Made by a program: the position numbers and the translations under genes. Shown one piece after another: positions 31,719 through 44,543 of a stretch of DNA of 64,000 bases (position 1 is its first letter; each line of letters begins with the position of its first letter). The notes under the pieces were generated by a model. The model searched no databases. It was not told the DNA's origin and worked only from the letters and a program-made list of their open reading frames with translations. Origin of the DNA: Triangularia verruculosa (lineage: Eukaryota > Ascomycota > Sordariomycetes > Sordariales > Podosporaceae); assembly GCA_033296885.1 (NCBI GenBank), contig MU863989.1, positions 1 through 64,000 on the forward strand. Reading direction: 5' to 3'.

Positions 31719-34700
31719 TTAAGCAGCCTCAACCCCAACAACCGCCTTCTTATTCCGCACACCCGCCAATCTTCTCCTCTTTCGAGCCTTCCACGTCTCA
31801 ACAATCATAATATAGACCACCACACAGGCGGCCACAATGCCCCACTCCCAAGTGATGGCCTCGTGCTTGAACACGGTCCGGTTCACGACCGGAATGTAGA
31901 CGAGCGGGAAGCAAATGACAAAGCCGGCCGAAACGGCCCCAAACAAAAACTTGTTTTGCCAGACGGTCCTGAACACTGACAACGGACCGGAATATTTCTC
32001 TGGGTGCATGTTGAAGAGCGATCTGGTAAAGTGCTTCGACTCCCAGGCCGTGACCAAGAGCAGGAACGTCAGCGTCGCAAACGTGGTCGCCCTGGCCCTG
32101 AACGCAAGCTCGCAAGCGGGAGAGTAGTCCGAATTGCAGAACTCGCCCAGGCCGTCAGGGCCAGAGACGCCATAAGCAACCGATGTGAAAGCCGCCAGAC
32201 AGAGACCGCCCATGGCGGTGCCGTAGACGAACTTGTCAATGATGAGCTCCTTGGTGAAGATACCAACGGCCAGGTTGTGGGGCGGGCGCTGCATGACATC
32301 TGGCTGGGCGTCTTCGAGACCAAGGCCGAGAGCCAGGAAAGACGACGTCACGAGGTTGGCCCAGAGGATTTCCAAAGGCGACAGGGGAAAAACCGAGACG
32401 CCATTGCGGTCCTTGAAGGCGAGGCCGATGAGAAGGAGGATGACTTGGGCGATGTTGGAGATGAGAAGGTGGAGGAGGAACTATGGTTATTGTTAGTGCA
32501 AAGTTCGCAGGTACATCGGGGAGTAGGTGGTAGATCAAGAATACCTTTTGGATATTGTCAAAGAGACGACGACCCTCCTCCACGGCGGTGACGATACTGG
32601 CAAAATTATCATCCGTGAGAACCATATCGGCCGCTTCCTTGGCCACGTCGCTGCCGTTCAAGCCCATGGCGATACCAACATCGCTGATCTTGAGGGCCGG
32701 GGAGTCGTTGACACCATCGCCCGTCATGACGCAAAAGGCCTTGCGACGATGCATGGCCTCCACCATCCGTACCTTGGTGGTAGGACTACATCTGGCAAGG
32801 ACCAAGGGCAACGATGGCATGGCGTCGATTTCGGCTTCGGTCAGGGCGTCAAAGGCGCTGGCAACCATGATGTCGTTGGGAGATGACGCTGCAGCCGAGG
32901 GATCGCGAGATAAGATGCCGATTTCGTAAGCAATAGCGGTGGCCGTCTTGACGTGGTCGCCGGTAAGCATGTGGACAGTGATGCCAGCTTCCTTGCACTT
33001 GGCCACCGCAGCCGCCGACTCGACACGGGGAGGATCGTAAAGACCAGCCAGACCCAGGAAGACAAGATCGCACTCGACCGTGTTTCTCTCGGGCAGCTTC
33101 TGATCCGAGCCATCTTTGGGCTCCAGGGAAAACAGGGAGGCGTCGACAGGTCTCCGAGCGACGCAGAGGACACGAAGACCTTCTGCTGCCAAAGCCTCGG
33201 CTCTGGTAACAATCTCGGCCTTGAGGGCGTCCGAGGCGTTCATCAGAGGCAAGATGGCCTCGATGGCACCCTTGGTGTAAGCATAGGCAGACGAAGTGTC
33301 TGCATCATCCGACCCATCGGAGCGGCAGACGACGGTCATTCTCTTGCACGACGAGTCAAAGGGATACTCGGCCAGCAATCCGTGACCACCGCCAGCCGTG
33401 AGCTGAGGCTTGCCAGAGTCAAATCTCATGGCAAGGACCTGCAGCGCGATCTCGGTAGGTTCGCCGACAGCCTTGAAGGGAGCAGTGGCGTCGGCCTTGG
33501 TGACGGCCGAGTTGTTGCACAAGGCGACTGTCTCGAGGAATGCGGTCAGCTGAGCGGGCGTCTTCGTCTCCTTCTCAGAGAGAGCCCAGTCAGCGTCACC
33601 CACGCGAACGTCTCCGCTCGTGGGGTCAAAGGGGTGGGTTGTGTTTTGAATCGTGATCTCGGTGCCGTCTGCCAGCCAAACTCTCTTGGCCACCATCTTT
33701 CCTTGGGTCAGCGTGCCCGTCTTGTCCGAGCACACGTTGGTCACTCCGCCCACTGCCTCGAGGGCAGCGAGCTTGCGAATCACGACGTTGCCCCTGGCCA
33801 TGGCACGAGTACCGAGGGCGGTGGCAATGGTGAGGACAGCAATGAGAGATTCGGGAATGACGGCAACGGCCACGCAAATGCCGTAGATGAGCACCTCATC
33901 GTCAATGTCGAACTTGCTGACAGAAAAGACAATGATGGCCAGCAAAATGGCGAGGCCGAATAGGAGAAGAGCAAACTTGCTCAGCGAGACCTGCAGAGGG
34001 GTGCCGTCGAGGCCGAGGATCACACGCATGCCATTCTGGAATTTCGTCCAGATCTTCCTGACGATGCTGCTGTCCTCATCGACGGTCTTGCCCCGGGTGG
34101 TTCGGAGAAGCTCGGCAATCTTGCCGACTTCGGTGTTCATGGCGGTGGCGGTCACGATACCCATGGCGCGGCCACGGGTGACGGTGCTGGCCGAATACAC
34201 CATGTTGGTGCGGTCACCAAGGGGAACATCACGGTCCTTGAGGATAATCTCGGCATGCTTGCTGACGGGGAGAGATTCACCCGTCAACAGTGCCTCATCC
34301 GTGGACATGTTGATGCTGCTTACGAGGCGCAGATCAGCCGGGACGACATCTCCAACACCGAGACGGACGAGGTCGCCGGGAACCAGAAGCTCAGCCTTGA
34401 TGGACTCGGTCTGGCCGGCCCGGACAACCTTGCACGTGGGCGCAGACAAGGCATACAGAGCCTGGATGGTCTGCTCCGCGCGGTAATCCTGGACAAAGCC
34501 AACGACGATGTTCAGCAGAATGACGGCGGCAATGACGCCGCCCTCAATGTTGTCGTCGATGGCGAAGGAGAGGATCATGGTGATGACGAGAACAAGCGTC
34601 AGACTGTTGGACACCTGCCTTAGGAGAATCGTCCACAGGGATAACCCCTTAGCACCCTCAACCTTGTTAGGGCCATACTGCTGCAGGCGACGGGCAGCCT

Positions 34701-35013
34701 CGGTATTGTCGATTCCATTTCTGGGGGGGGGGCGTAATGGTTAGTGGCCTGGAGGAGGGAAACGGGAATCATTTACATACTGGCTGTCGGTCTCAAGAAG
34801 AGATGTGACGTCGGGGACGGTGAGAGTATGGGCCGACTCGGGGGTGAAGCCCGGGAGAGTCGGGGTGCTGTCTGCGGAGACGGTGCCGGCAGTACGGACG
34901 GTGCCAGCGAGAGTGGGAGATGACGCCGAAGCGGAAGTGTTTTTGGAACTCTTTAGGCCACGTATGGGGGGTTCCGTCTGGCCCTCGACGTCAAGCTCGT
35001 TCTCTGTCCCCAT
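31719..35013 (-). CDS. ENA-type (P-type IID) Na+/K+-exporting ATPase
   Basis: Exons 34781-35013, 32545-34720 and 31719-32480 give 1056 residues; introns are 60 and 64 nt. The pump exports Na+ or K+ across the plasma membrane at ATP cost. Visible are TGES (224-227), the phosphorylation site DKTGTLTQGKM (D410), MLTGDH, TGDGVNDSPALK and about ten membrane spans. The order from NIQKFLLHLLISNIAQ through LEILWANLVTSSFLALGLGLE and the tail is characteristic of fungal ENA pumps rather than PMR1 or PMCA Ca2+ pumps. The span-4 motif reads IPESLIAVLTI, with Glu where I recall Ser or Ala in other ENAs. The N-terminal 80 residues are Ser/Thr-rich and variable. The first intron's acceptor follows a C-run. 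Confidence 0.93.
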
Positions 35014-36067
35014 TCAATAAAAGTGCGTTCTGGATTGATGTTCCAGGAAAGTGCAATGCACGTGAGAGAAGAAAAAGAAGAATTCCAGAAAGATAAAAGG
35101 AAGTCGGAAGGGAGGCGAAGCATGGGCTTATGAGCAACTATACCCTTCCATCCATCAGCAGGCAAGGGATCGCTCCCCGGGATCTCTGTCTGATCTGGCT
35201 GATGCATTCCCACGCCCCCATCCACGCTCTACGCCATCCACGCCATCCACGCCACGCCAACAGCGAACGAACAAGGCTAACGCCCAGTGCTTGGGTCCTG
35301 TTTGGATGTCTGGGATAACGTCGGCCAAGGGCTTCCAGAGGCAGACCAGCCCAATCACAACGCCCAGAGACACCACGGACAGTGGGGCACCGTCTTGGCC
35401 CTGGGTGCTTCTCTGCACCGTCGGTGGCTGTGCTCAATGAGTGGAAGCCGGTGCCGACCGCCAGACGGACGCACCCTGTTGGTCACTGGTCACCTGGTAT
35501 CTTTGTTGCTTCATATCAGCTGCTGTCCCGTTCCGTCGGTATGCACTTAACCGCTATGGCTCTGCCCGATCTCGTTTTCGTTTCCGTCTGTGTTGCCTCC
35601 CGAGGACACTACCCAAGGTATCCACTAGCACTGGCTGGAATATTCTCTGTCTGTGTTTATGGATAGATATGATTCATCTTGTTTTCTGAAAGTGCCTTGT
35701 TGAGTCGATGGTCTCTAGATGCATCTCTCCCTCCTTGGGGTCAATGTAGTTATCCCGTACAAACCCCATTAATCACGACGCCAAGCCCTTGTCAACCAGC
35801 TGGCCCCGCATCGGTATCCAAGCTCCCGTCTCTCCAAGCCGTCTGCCGGGTGGTGACGCGTGGTGGATGGATCTCTTTTGTTTCAATGTTACTAATTGTC
35901 CCAAACATCACCGCCTCCCACTGACACACCTGCTTCAACGCTCTTACATACTTCATGTATGGGATTCCATGCCGAGTTGAAACGTGGTCTGTCTGGACTG
36001 GAGGTCTCGCCAACTCTTGCCTTCACGTGCCCTCTACGCCATGTAGAGTCAGTCGGGGTCAACAACA
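35014..36067. promoter_or_regulatory. Upstream region of the ENA-type ATPase gene
   Basis: 1054 bp between the ATPase start and the end of the OPT gene. Near 35223-35262 there is a small tandem motif, CCATCCACGC repeated three times with variation. No gene was seen. Confidence 0.4.
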
Positions 36068-38865
36068 CTACGGAAACTGCCCCCGCTCTGGCCCAAAGTA
36101 CCCCCTTTCGGGAATCGGCAGAAGCCCCACACTCCTCCCGTCCACGCCGGCGTGGCTCACCCGGTTCCCCCACCAATCCAGCCTCACCGGGTGGTACCCC
36201 ACGGCAAAGAACATGATCAGCGCACTGATGGCCACTCCTGCCGTCAGCGAGGCGGACAGCACGTAATTGTACTTTTCCCACCAAGCCAGCCTGTATTTCG
36301 GCAGCAAGTACATGAAGATGAAGCTCAGGATAAACCCCGGCGTCTTGTAGCTGAGGTTGGACGGCGCCCAGTGTTGGAAGCCGTGGATGATCAACACGGG
36401 ATTCAACCACAGCAGGCTGGCCACAAGAGGAAAGATCGTCCTGTCAAGCAACGCAAATGCCCTTGGCCCGAGTCTCCCCCGCAGCTTCTCCTTGACGCCA
36501 GGCAGGTATTTCGGCCCGTATCCCTGTCCACCAAGAAACACCACCGCGATCCCCGTCCCAATCAAGAAACACCACTTGAACATCGGATACATGGCTCCAA
36601 ACATCCTCTCGCTGCCCAGCAACCCCCACATCAGACTGCTGGCATACAGCGGCGCACCGTCGTTGGCACAGGTGAACCTGCTCGGCTGGTCAGGTTCGCA
36701 CAGACGCTCGACATTCTCCATGATGAAGTTTTGAGTCGACACGGCAACGAAACAGGTGATGATGATGGTCCCGATCTGACTCCTAAACACAGCCCGCGGC
36801 GGGATCTTGACATAGTGAGCCATCTTTTGATCCTGGACGTAGTTGTCTCCGTACCCAGCCAGCGCCCAGCTGCCTAATGTCTGCGCAAACAGAAAGGCAT
36901 TCGGGTTGCCAGGCAGTAGATAGCCCGTCAAGACCTGAATCAGACTCCCCAGTCCCAGGTTGGTCCCCGTGGTAGCCGAGAGCAGTGAAAGCGGCACCGC
37001 GAAGATGATGTTGATCCCTATCATGAGGAAAACAAGCCACACGGGTGTCTCCAGCGGGTATATCCTCAGGAAGATGACCGACACCACAATCGCTGCCACC
37101 AGGATGAAGATGAACCACCAGTCTGGCACTTCTGGGTACCGACTCATCAGCCGGGAGTGGACATCCATTGCCCCTTCGTAGTTTCCTTTACCCCTTCTCA
37201 ACCCCTGGTAAAAGTCGACATATGCCTTTCCCACCGTCTTCCACTGGTTCACCATGATGTACAAGAAATACACCGGGTAAAACGCAAAATTGGCCCCCAC
37301 AGTCAGGATGTATCCCGCAGAGTAAAAGGGCGGCGAGTAGGCCTGATATTTCTGCTCGTCGAGTCTGTTGTCTGCCGAAATGACATTCTGAACACGGTAG
37401 GGCTTGCCGTCGTTGGCAAAGGCGGAGCTGGAGTTGATGGGAAGATAGGCCGAAAAGTTCATGTTGTTGTAGAAGATTGCCAGAATCACGGCTGCGCCAA
37501 ACCAAGCCGAGCACCACTCTGTTGCCGTGGCGAAAAATGGGTTCGCGAGGGCGGCGTAGGAGGATGTGGCGATGTTCCAGTCAAATGTGGTGATAGGATT
37601 GAAGAGGCCCAGCCCAAGAGAGGAGCCGGTCAGGATGGCCAAAGTCAGATTTTCGGGGGCGATCCAGGTCATCCAGTTGAAGGTGGAGAGGGCAGTGAAG
37701 AGGTAGCCGGGTAGCCAGTAGTAAATCGCCATGGACGCGGTACACACATAGAAGAAGTTGTAGCGGGATATCGTCCAGCCGTAGATGTTTTCTTTGGGCT
37801 CTGGCCGGGTCAAAGCTCTGTTCATGGCGATTGTGGGGAGGATGGTTGGCCAGAGGGCCTTGACGGGGTACACCGAGAACCGTCGAAGATAGCCTGCAAA
37901 GCCCATGCCCATGAGCTGCACGAAGAGGGTCAACATGAGCTGGTAGCCGTAGTTGACAAAGGTGAGACCATAGAAGATGGGCATTTTTTGCACGAGGATC
38001 TGTGTTTGTTGTGAGCATAACGTCAAGAAGAGGGCCAAAAAAAAAAACATACCATTCCATAAGAATTGGTGGTGTAAATGGCAATGTTGTACGTGATGGT
38101 TGCAAACATCTGCTCCTTGAACGTCCACGGGCCGGGGTTGAGCGAATGTCTTGTGCCAAACACCGTGAACCCCCAGTCCGGGAGGGCATACTCGAGAACC
38201 TTGGCACACGGGTACAGAAGAATCTGAATAACACTCCCACTAAGAGCTGCCATCTTTGTCAGTCCCATGCTACATATCTACCGACCTGACTGAGACTGGC
38301 ACTTACTGATACTCGGAAACCTCGAGTTGAAAAACGTCGCCATAAAAGTCCCAATCACAGCCCAAGATATTCCCAGAAAATATGCCCTGATCGTCTCGAC
38401 AGGTGTCGCGTCATTGTCAGTCAACTCTGCCACTGCCCTGACGCCGGGATAGGGGCTGGACCAGCGCATCATGACGGCGTCGATCCGCAAGTCTCGCTCA
38501 TAGAAGTCTCCGTATTCTTTCGGGCTCTCCTTCACCAACCTCTGCATTCTCGTCCGCATAACAGTAGGAAAGTTCCAGTCGTCCGAGTGAAAGGTGAGGG
38601 ACTCGCGAATGATGGCCAGTGCTTCTTCTGTGGACATGGCATTAATCTTGGAGAGGATGTATTCGTATTCACCATTCGGTGCGAGTTCCTCGAGCAGAGA
38701 ATGCGGGATTTGGTCCGCGATGCTATCCGGTTCCTGGCCATCGTGTGTCTCTCTTTCGTAGGACTTGGCGGGTGCCTTTTCGGGGTCTCGATCGGATGGC
38801 CTCGTTTTGTTACTTGGGGTTATTCCAATCCCGTCAGGATCGACAACTTCGGGCTTTTCTGTCAT
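36068..38865 (-). CDS. Oligopeptide transporter (OPT family)
   Basis: Exons 38307-38865, 38053-38246 and 36068-37999 give 894 residues; introns are 60 and 53 nt. OPT proteins import tetra/pentapeptides, glutathione or metal chelates with protons across the plasma membrane. The family's two marker motifs are present: NPGPWTFKEQ early (about residue 220) and KIPPR (HYVKIPPRAVFRSQ) late. Between and after them are about 14-16 hydrophobic spans. The hydrophilic N-terminus (1-150) is acidic, with a long helical segment, as in yeast Opt1 and fission-yeast Isp4. Its immediate neighbours do not suggest a particular substrate. Confidence 0.94.
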
Positions 38866-39926
38866 GTTTACCTCTACTGTGTTCAGATTCGGAAATCAGT
38901 GTCAACGGGTTGCTCGAACGTTCCACTGTCACAAAACTCAAGAGAATAAGGTAGTCGGAAAGAGAATAAGCTTATCAGCAACATTGATACGGCCGGTATG
39001 CAATGCCGCAGGATACCGGCATCCGGGTACGAAATAGACTTGGATTCCTGCCGTGTTTGGTTCTCGGCTATGTGTGTCCGACGCTACATGATGTTCTCCT
39101 CCTATAGCAGATCCCAGATGATCCAAGGCGCATGAGGGCGACATGAAGTGCGGGGGAATGCGAAAACAAGGGCGGGAATAGATGAACTGACATTTGCGTG
39201 GGTTGCGTGAGGAGCGAGCGCAGATCTGCCGGCATATTCAGTTTCCTGAATCGGAAGGCAGCAAGTTGACGGATGTCACGACGTTGGGAGGCATGCATAG
39301 GTACTCATCAAACCTACCTTACCTACCTAAGCTTATAGGACGTTTTTGCCAGGCATCTTTAAGGTACCCTTCGCAACAGCACCCTTCTCACAACACTGCA
39401 AAACTCAACAGGCTGCTTAATCGTATTGCTAAAATGACATGACTGGCCTTGGGATCATGCGGAATACCTAATGAGTACGTGTGTCCTGTCTCATGTAGCT
39501 GTCAAGATCAAGACTAATGCAGCCTTCTTCCAGTTCTCTGATATCGTTCCCCAGTATTCAATCCGTCCCTTACTCCCCAGGGTCTATGCCTTCGGTGGCC
39601 AGCTCCAACCTACCAAAGCCCAAGTATGGGTCTAGCCTCGACTGTATCTGCTTCTCCTTCAAGCAACTCGAGGTGGGTGCCGCTCGTTTATTCATACCTA
39701 CATACTACAACGGAAAGAAAGACTCAGTCCTGGAGATCCACATAATGATCTGGATTCTTCCCTCCTGAGGACTTGGATATCCGATAGGACTATCGTCTTG
39801 ACTGCTCTACGTCTTGAAATGTTTACAAAATTCAACGACACCGGCTCATAGCAATATTTTAGACGACTACAACTACCCACTAATCGAAATTGCCTGCAAT
39901 AACTCGCCATACAAAAAGTGCGCTCA
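38866..39926. promoter_or_regulatory. Upstream region of the OPT gene
   Basis: 1061 bp. A TACCTTACCTACCTAAGC tract lies at about 39313-39330. No coding region was recognised. The right end is the 3' flank of the HET gene. Confidence 0.4.
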
Positions 39927-42106
39927 TCAAAAGATTGTAACTTCTTCCTCAGTCCCCCAGTGCTTGATATCTTCTTCCGTTGGGGTAAAACGCCAATCTG
40001 CTCCATATTTGTACCTTACCATCCCTATTCGTTGATACCCTACTCTAGCTCTTCTGTCGTTGATGCCATGGTACTTGATGATTTGAGGTGCAATCAAGAG
40101 ACCAATGACATTTAAACCCTCACCATACCTTGTATAGCCCAATAATACTACTTTGGCTCCTGTTCTGCCAAAAGCAGACTCGCTTCCTGATCTCTGAACC
40201 GAAGTCGTCTCAGAATCCAACTTGAACTGAGAAAGAAAACAATCTGGACGAATATCCCGCCTAGGACTCTCTATCCTCAAGAAATTGTCCTTCATGGGTT
40301 CAAGGTGCAGCTTAAATCCCTCGGGTTGATATGTAGAGGGATTCCACCAGATAAAACATTCCCGGACTTGGCCCTGAATGGTGATGTAGCCAGCTGAAGC
40401 TCTCCCAAAAATATCCTCTTCGCGGACCAAAGTGGTGTTTATGTTTGTAATGCGGCAAATCGATTCCATTGCTGGTTCAATACTTTTATGCCACCCAATA
40501 TGATTCCGGGGGTTGGCGTCAAGAGAAGCCCATGAGAAACTAGGGGCGATGTATGTGTCTTGTACGCCGGGAGTGTGGATTCCGGCACTGCTCTCCCAGC
40601 AGAGTTGATACACGGCCGCATCTTGGGAAGCGCATTCCCATATTCCTGCATGGTATCGGATTGAAGTTGCATATAATTCAAGGGTCGGTTCCAACATTCG
40701 TGCCAGTCCCGAAATCGCCACCAGCTTGTCGGTCGAAAGGGAGTCGTATTTTCCGAAGTAGCTGGAAACCATCACAGTCCAGCGGAGGAATGGGTCTAGA
40801 GATGAACGTCCGCTCCTCCCCCACTGCGCCATATATTCCTCACTGACTCTGTCGCCGCACATGCATTCGGTCAATTCGTAGCACTTCCACTGCACATCGC
40901 GGTTGCTGAACTTGATGTACCTGGAGGACAGAATCTCTTCCTGGTATGCCCAGGCCCGCATTGTGATAGCATCTCCATCACTCGAGCGGTATCTAGCGGA
41001 GTCGAAATGAAACTCTGATGGGTTGTTTCCCTCCTGACAAATGGCTTGCAGGCCCGGAGGTAACAATGATTGAATAGAGTCTAGGACCGTGACACCATTG
41101 TAAGAGCCAAATGGCAAGAACCCACTGTGACATGAAGTTCCTGCAGCAGCGATGATGGTCAGCTTCGATTTGGAATACACGACTTCCATCTTAGTCGATT
41201 CAATTTCCCAGTCGTTCTTAGCCCGTATGTCGTTTTTATCCTGGGCTTGCAGAATGCACAGGGCATCAATCCAGATATAGCCAATACCAAGAAGCTTGCA
41301 TAGTGTGAATGCATGTTGCAAAGTCAATGGCATCTTGTCCATTGACACACCAGCTTTCGATGTCAACTCGCTCATCGTAGAGCTGGTCATTAGATACGGA
41401 GGCTTCCTCATAAGCTCCTCTTGGGAGCCCCAGCAATAACTTAATGCTGCGAACTCGCCAGACATCTTGTTAGCATCAAACTTCACGACTCTAATGGTCT
41501 CCTTCAGAATTTCAACCATTCGTGCTGGCCATCTAGCAAGGTTTGGCAGTTGCGTGATGGCTTGTTGACAATTTGAATGACTTGAACAGCCCTTGAGCTT
41601 CGACTGAACGAACGAGACTACTGAAGGGTCGACGCTAGAGTCAGAGTTGGATTCTAACTTATAATTAGCACTCACTTTATAGAGATTAGAATCAATGAAT
41701 GAAGATAACAGATATAATACATACGTTGCCTGATGGAAATGTGTTTCGGACCGCGACCATCATTAAAATATATAAAATATGGGCTATATGTCCTGTCCCA
41801 GTGCTCATCAATGAACCCCTTTGAAGCGATCTTGCGTGAGCACTCCTTGAGAGCCTCGCAAAATGGACACCCGTTATTGAACTCTGTGCTATATCCATGT
41901 TGATTTGAAAAAATGCCTCTGCATGGATTGCAAGCTTTGGGTACCAAGTCACAATCTTTGAGGACATTGCACGTGAGATCTTCCCAAGGAATGATATCAA
42001 GCGACTCCGTAGGTTGAACGTTCGGGCGAGCTGAGGTTGAGACTTCTTCCGAACGTATGATATCAGGCGAATGGGTGGGTTGGATGCGAGTACAGCAACA
42101 GTCCAT
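39927..42106 (-). CDS. HET-domain protein (heterokaryon incompatibility type)
   Basis: Exons 41725-42106 and 39927-41653, with a 71-nt intron (GTATGT, TTAG acceptor), give 702 residues. The HET domain (about residues 180-340) shows its three blocks: AALSYCWGS, then TLQHAFTLCKLLGIGYIWIDALCILQ split over adjacent helices, then AAAGTSCHSGFLP. HET domains trigger cell-death reactions after non-self recognition in Pezizomycotina; many paralogues have no known trigger. The first exon is Cys-rich with CxxC pairs in ACNPCRGIF and GCPFCEAL, a zinc-ribbon-like N-terminus often seen before HET domains. The C-terminal 250 residues have no recognised domain. An open frame continues upstream to 42502, but the Met at 42106 is the best start. 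Confidence 0.9.
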
Positions 42107-43032
42107 TGTCAAGGTCGGTTGCAGAGTTAGGAGTCTTTGTAAAAGTTGGTTTGAAGGTTTGTTGACAGCAGTTTGGAACAAGAAGCGCAAATGGCAAAAG
42201 AACACATACCGGAACAATTGTGAAAAGTAGGAGCTTCGAAACCCAGCCCAACCCAACGGACAAGAAATGCAGTGCTTAGTCCTGAATGTATCAGGCCAAC
42301 CACGAACCGCCAACACATAGTGGTCTCCCAGGGAACATGCATGGCAATATGTAAGCCACACCCCCCCCCGCCCCATATCCAAAAAAAGGGTTGGCTGTGA
42401 GGTAGTCTGAGTTAACAAGGAAGATGGCTCCGCACTTCTCAGAAGGATGGTGCATTGTAATTGGGCACACCTGAGTGGCAAGTGAAAGGTCACAGAGATC
42501 ACAAGGGGGGGAAATGAGAGTGTTGCAGCAAAGGTGCGTTATCTCCTTTTAGTTTCAGACCTGATTGCTAGATGGAGGGTCCTGAAATGGAACACCAGAT
42601 GGCCCATTTAGATAAACGACCTCGAATTTTAGAGATAATTCGCAGGGATGACATTAAGCCACGGTTTTAATGCCATATTTGCATAGAAAGGGAATAGGCC
42701 GGTCTGCAGACGGCGGCGACAGTGGACTGCTAGGCCGAGTCAATGTCTCTGTCTCATTTCGAAGGCCGTTATGAAGGGGGGCCGGGAATTAAATCATTGA
42801 GGTACATGTTATTTTGTTACAATAAGGTATTTAGCATCGACTTGGGCCTGGGTACAATTATATCTTGGTTGTATTTGATATTCTGTGCAACCGGTTAATC
42901 CATCTACAGAGTATGGAAAAATTAAAATCAACAATCGCTACCTTACTCATATACGGACTGAAAGGGCCCGGAAAAGGGGCAAAAAGAGGGTGTCAACAAC
43001 TCCCCGCAAAGTGGGCCCATTCCCAAAAGCCT
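42107..43032. promoter_or_regulatory. Upstream region of the HET gene and 3' flank of the HHE gene
   Basis: 926 bp without a supported gene. A 10-C run lies at about 42361-42370. The part from 42600 to 42950 is mildly AT-rich. Confidence 0.4.
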
Positions 43033-43967
43033 CTACTTTGACTCTGGGACGGCGTGCAGCCCCTTCAACTTGCCATTCCTGTCTACCGATCCAAACTTCC
43101 GGAGATCGGTGTAGACCCACCAGAACACATTTCGCGCCAGAAACTTGACCGGGCCTGGTGCAGCAGGCCAGTCGAGCCATATGTCGTCCTCGTAGTGGAT
43201 GTCCAGGTTGGCAAAACACCACAGCATACCTGGCATTCCGAGTGTTTTCTAGGACCACCGAATCAGTCAGCCATCAGTCCAAAGTTTAACAAATTATAGA
43301 GCCTTGAGGAGATAACAGACCATAGAACTCTCGCCCTCCTCCCCCATAATCTTCTCAATCAGCCCTGCCATTTTCCCATCCTTGTCATCCACCTCCCTCA
43401 GTCTCTGCAGCGTCGGGATCTCGTCTCTCAAATGCTCCACCAAGTCCCTCCCAAAGGCATCAATCAGGGCCACAACTCTCGGTCCGTCATACTCCTGTTT
43501 ATCTGCCAAAACAGCAGTTGCATACTCATCGAGCTCGTGCAATCCCTTTTTGAACACCCCATGGTGGTGAACATTGGTCTCCATAATCCCCTGCACGCCA
43601 GAAAGCTTTTCCACCTCGGGGAAGAACTGCGTCTCCTCGCTGTGGTGGTGGACGTGAATGAGGTTGGTGAAGGCGGCGATGTAACGACAGAAGGGCTTGA
43701 CGTCGGGAGCGATAATGTGCGGAGCCTGGAGGTAGATGGAGTTGAGTCCACGGATCATGAGGTTGTGCGCGTTGGCCATTTCGGAGGCAGCACGGTCGAA
43801 ACTATCTGGCTGTGCCTGGTAGGTACCTAGTCAACCAAATTGTCCATATGTATCTGCGGCCAAGGCTAGGATCTAGGCAGTTGTACTTTTGCCTTTGGAT
43901 CTTGTTTCGCTGCGAAGATGGGGGTTTGTATGAGAGGAAAAGGGTGATCTGCAAAGATTGGTGCCAT
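43033..43967 (-). CDS. HHE/hemerythrin-like cation-binding protein
   Basis: Exons 43887-43967, 43321-43815 and 43033-43248 give 263 residues; introns are 71 nt (GTACAA donor) and 72 nt (GTCTGT donor). The four-helix hemerythrin fold binds a di-iron centre through His and Glu/Asp. Candidates are H in MANAHNLMIRG, the H..E pair in HVHHHSEETQFFPE, and NVHHHGVFKKGLHELDEY; a late His in EHLRDEIPTL completes the pattern. The C-terminal exon (GMLWCFANLDIHYEDD...) matches the extension found in fungal HHE proteins. Likely roles are oxygen, NO or iron handling in the cytosol, but none is demonstrated for this subgroup. Confidence 0.85.
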
Positions 43968-44543
43968 GATATATCTTTGAGCTGGGTTGTAGACGGATGA
44001 CAGTCAGAGCAGTTATTGGCACTGATGCTGTGGCGCTGAGTAGGTACCTACCAAAGATGTAAGACACATCCAAACAGTGGAGCAGAGTGTGAGAAACACA
44101 GAGATTTCAAATCTTGCTCGTCAGTGGTTTAAGAGGATCTTCAGCAAGAGCCCTTAATGCGATGGCTTGAATCAAAATCCCATTAACTGCAGAGGGCCTC
44201 CTAAGCCAAACGCGGGCATCAACGCGATTCGTACAAAGAAAATCCGCACCACCCAATCCGCAGTGTCAGATGGCGCAGCAATTGCCAGCCACCATATACA
44301 CCTGAGCCAGGGGGCCTATTTCGTAGAAAATATGTTTCCTACTGGCTCAACAACGCCACATCAGCCCTACCTAACTCCTGTCCCAGCATCCTGGGAGCCT
44401 GATATGGCACTAGCGTCAATGACCCATGTATTCCTCTTGGAGTTTTCTACTTCAAGACGCTGTGTTCATTACCTACCAACTTGAGGAATGGAAAATATAC
44501 AATTTATCGCTGTACAGCTCCACCCCAAAAGACCCCATCTTCG
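43968..44543. promoter_or_regulatory. Upstream region of the HHE gene
   Basis: 576 bp between the HHE start and the far end of the broken RNase H-like frame. No coding region seen. Confidence 0.35.

Noticed and set aside
32953..33963. 336-codon plus-strand frame opposite the ENA-type ATPase
   Set aside because: It is antisense to the P-type ATPase catalytic core; no independent evidence.
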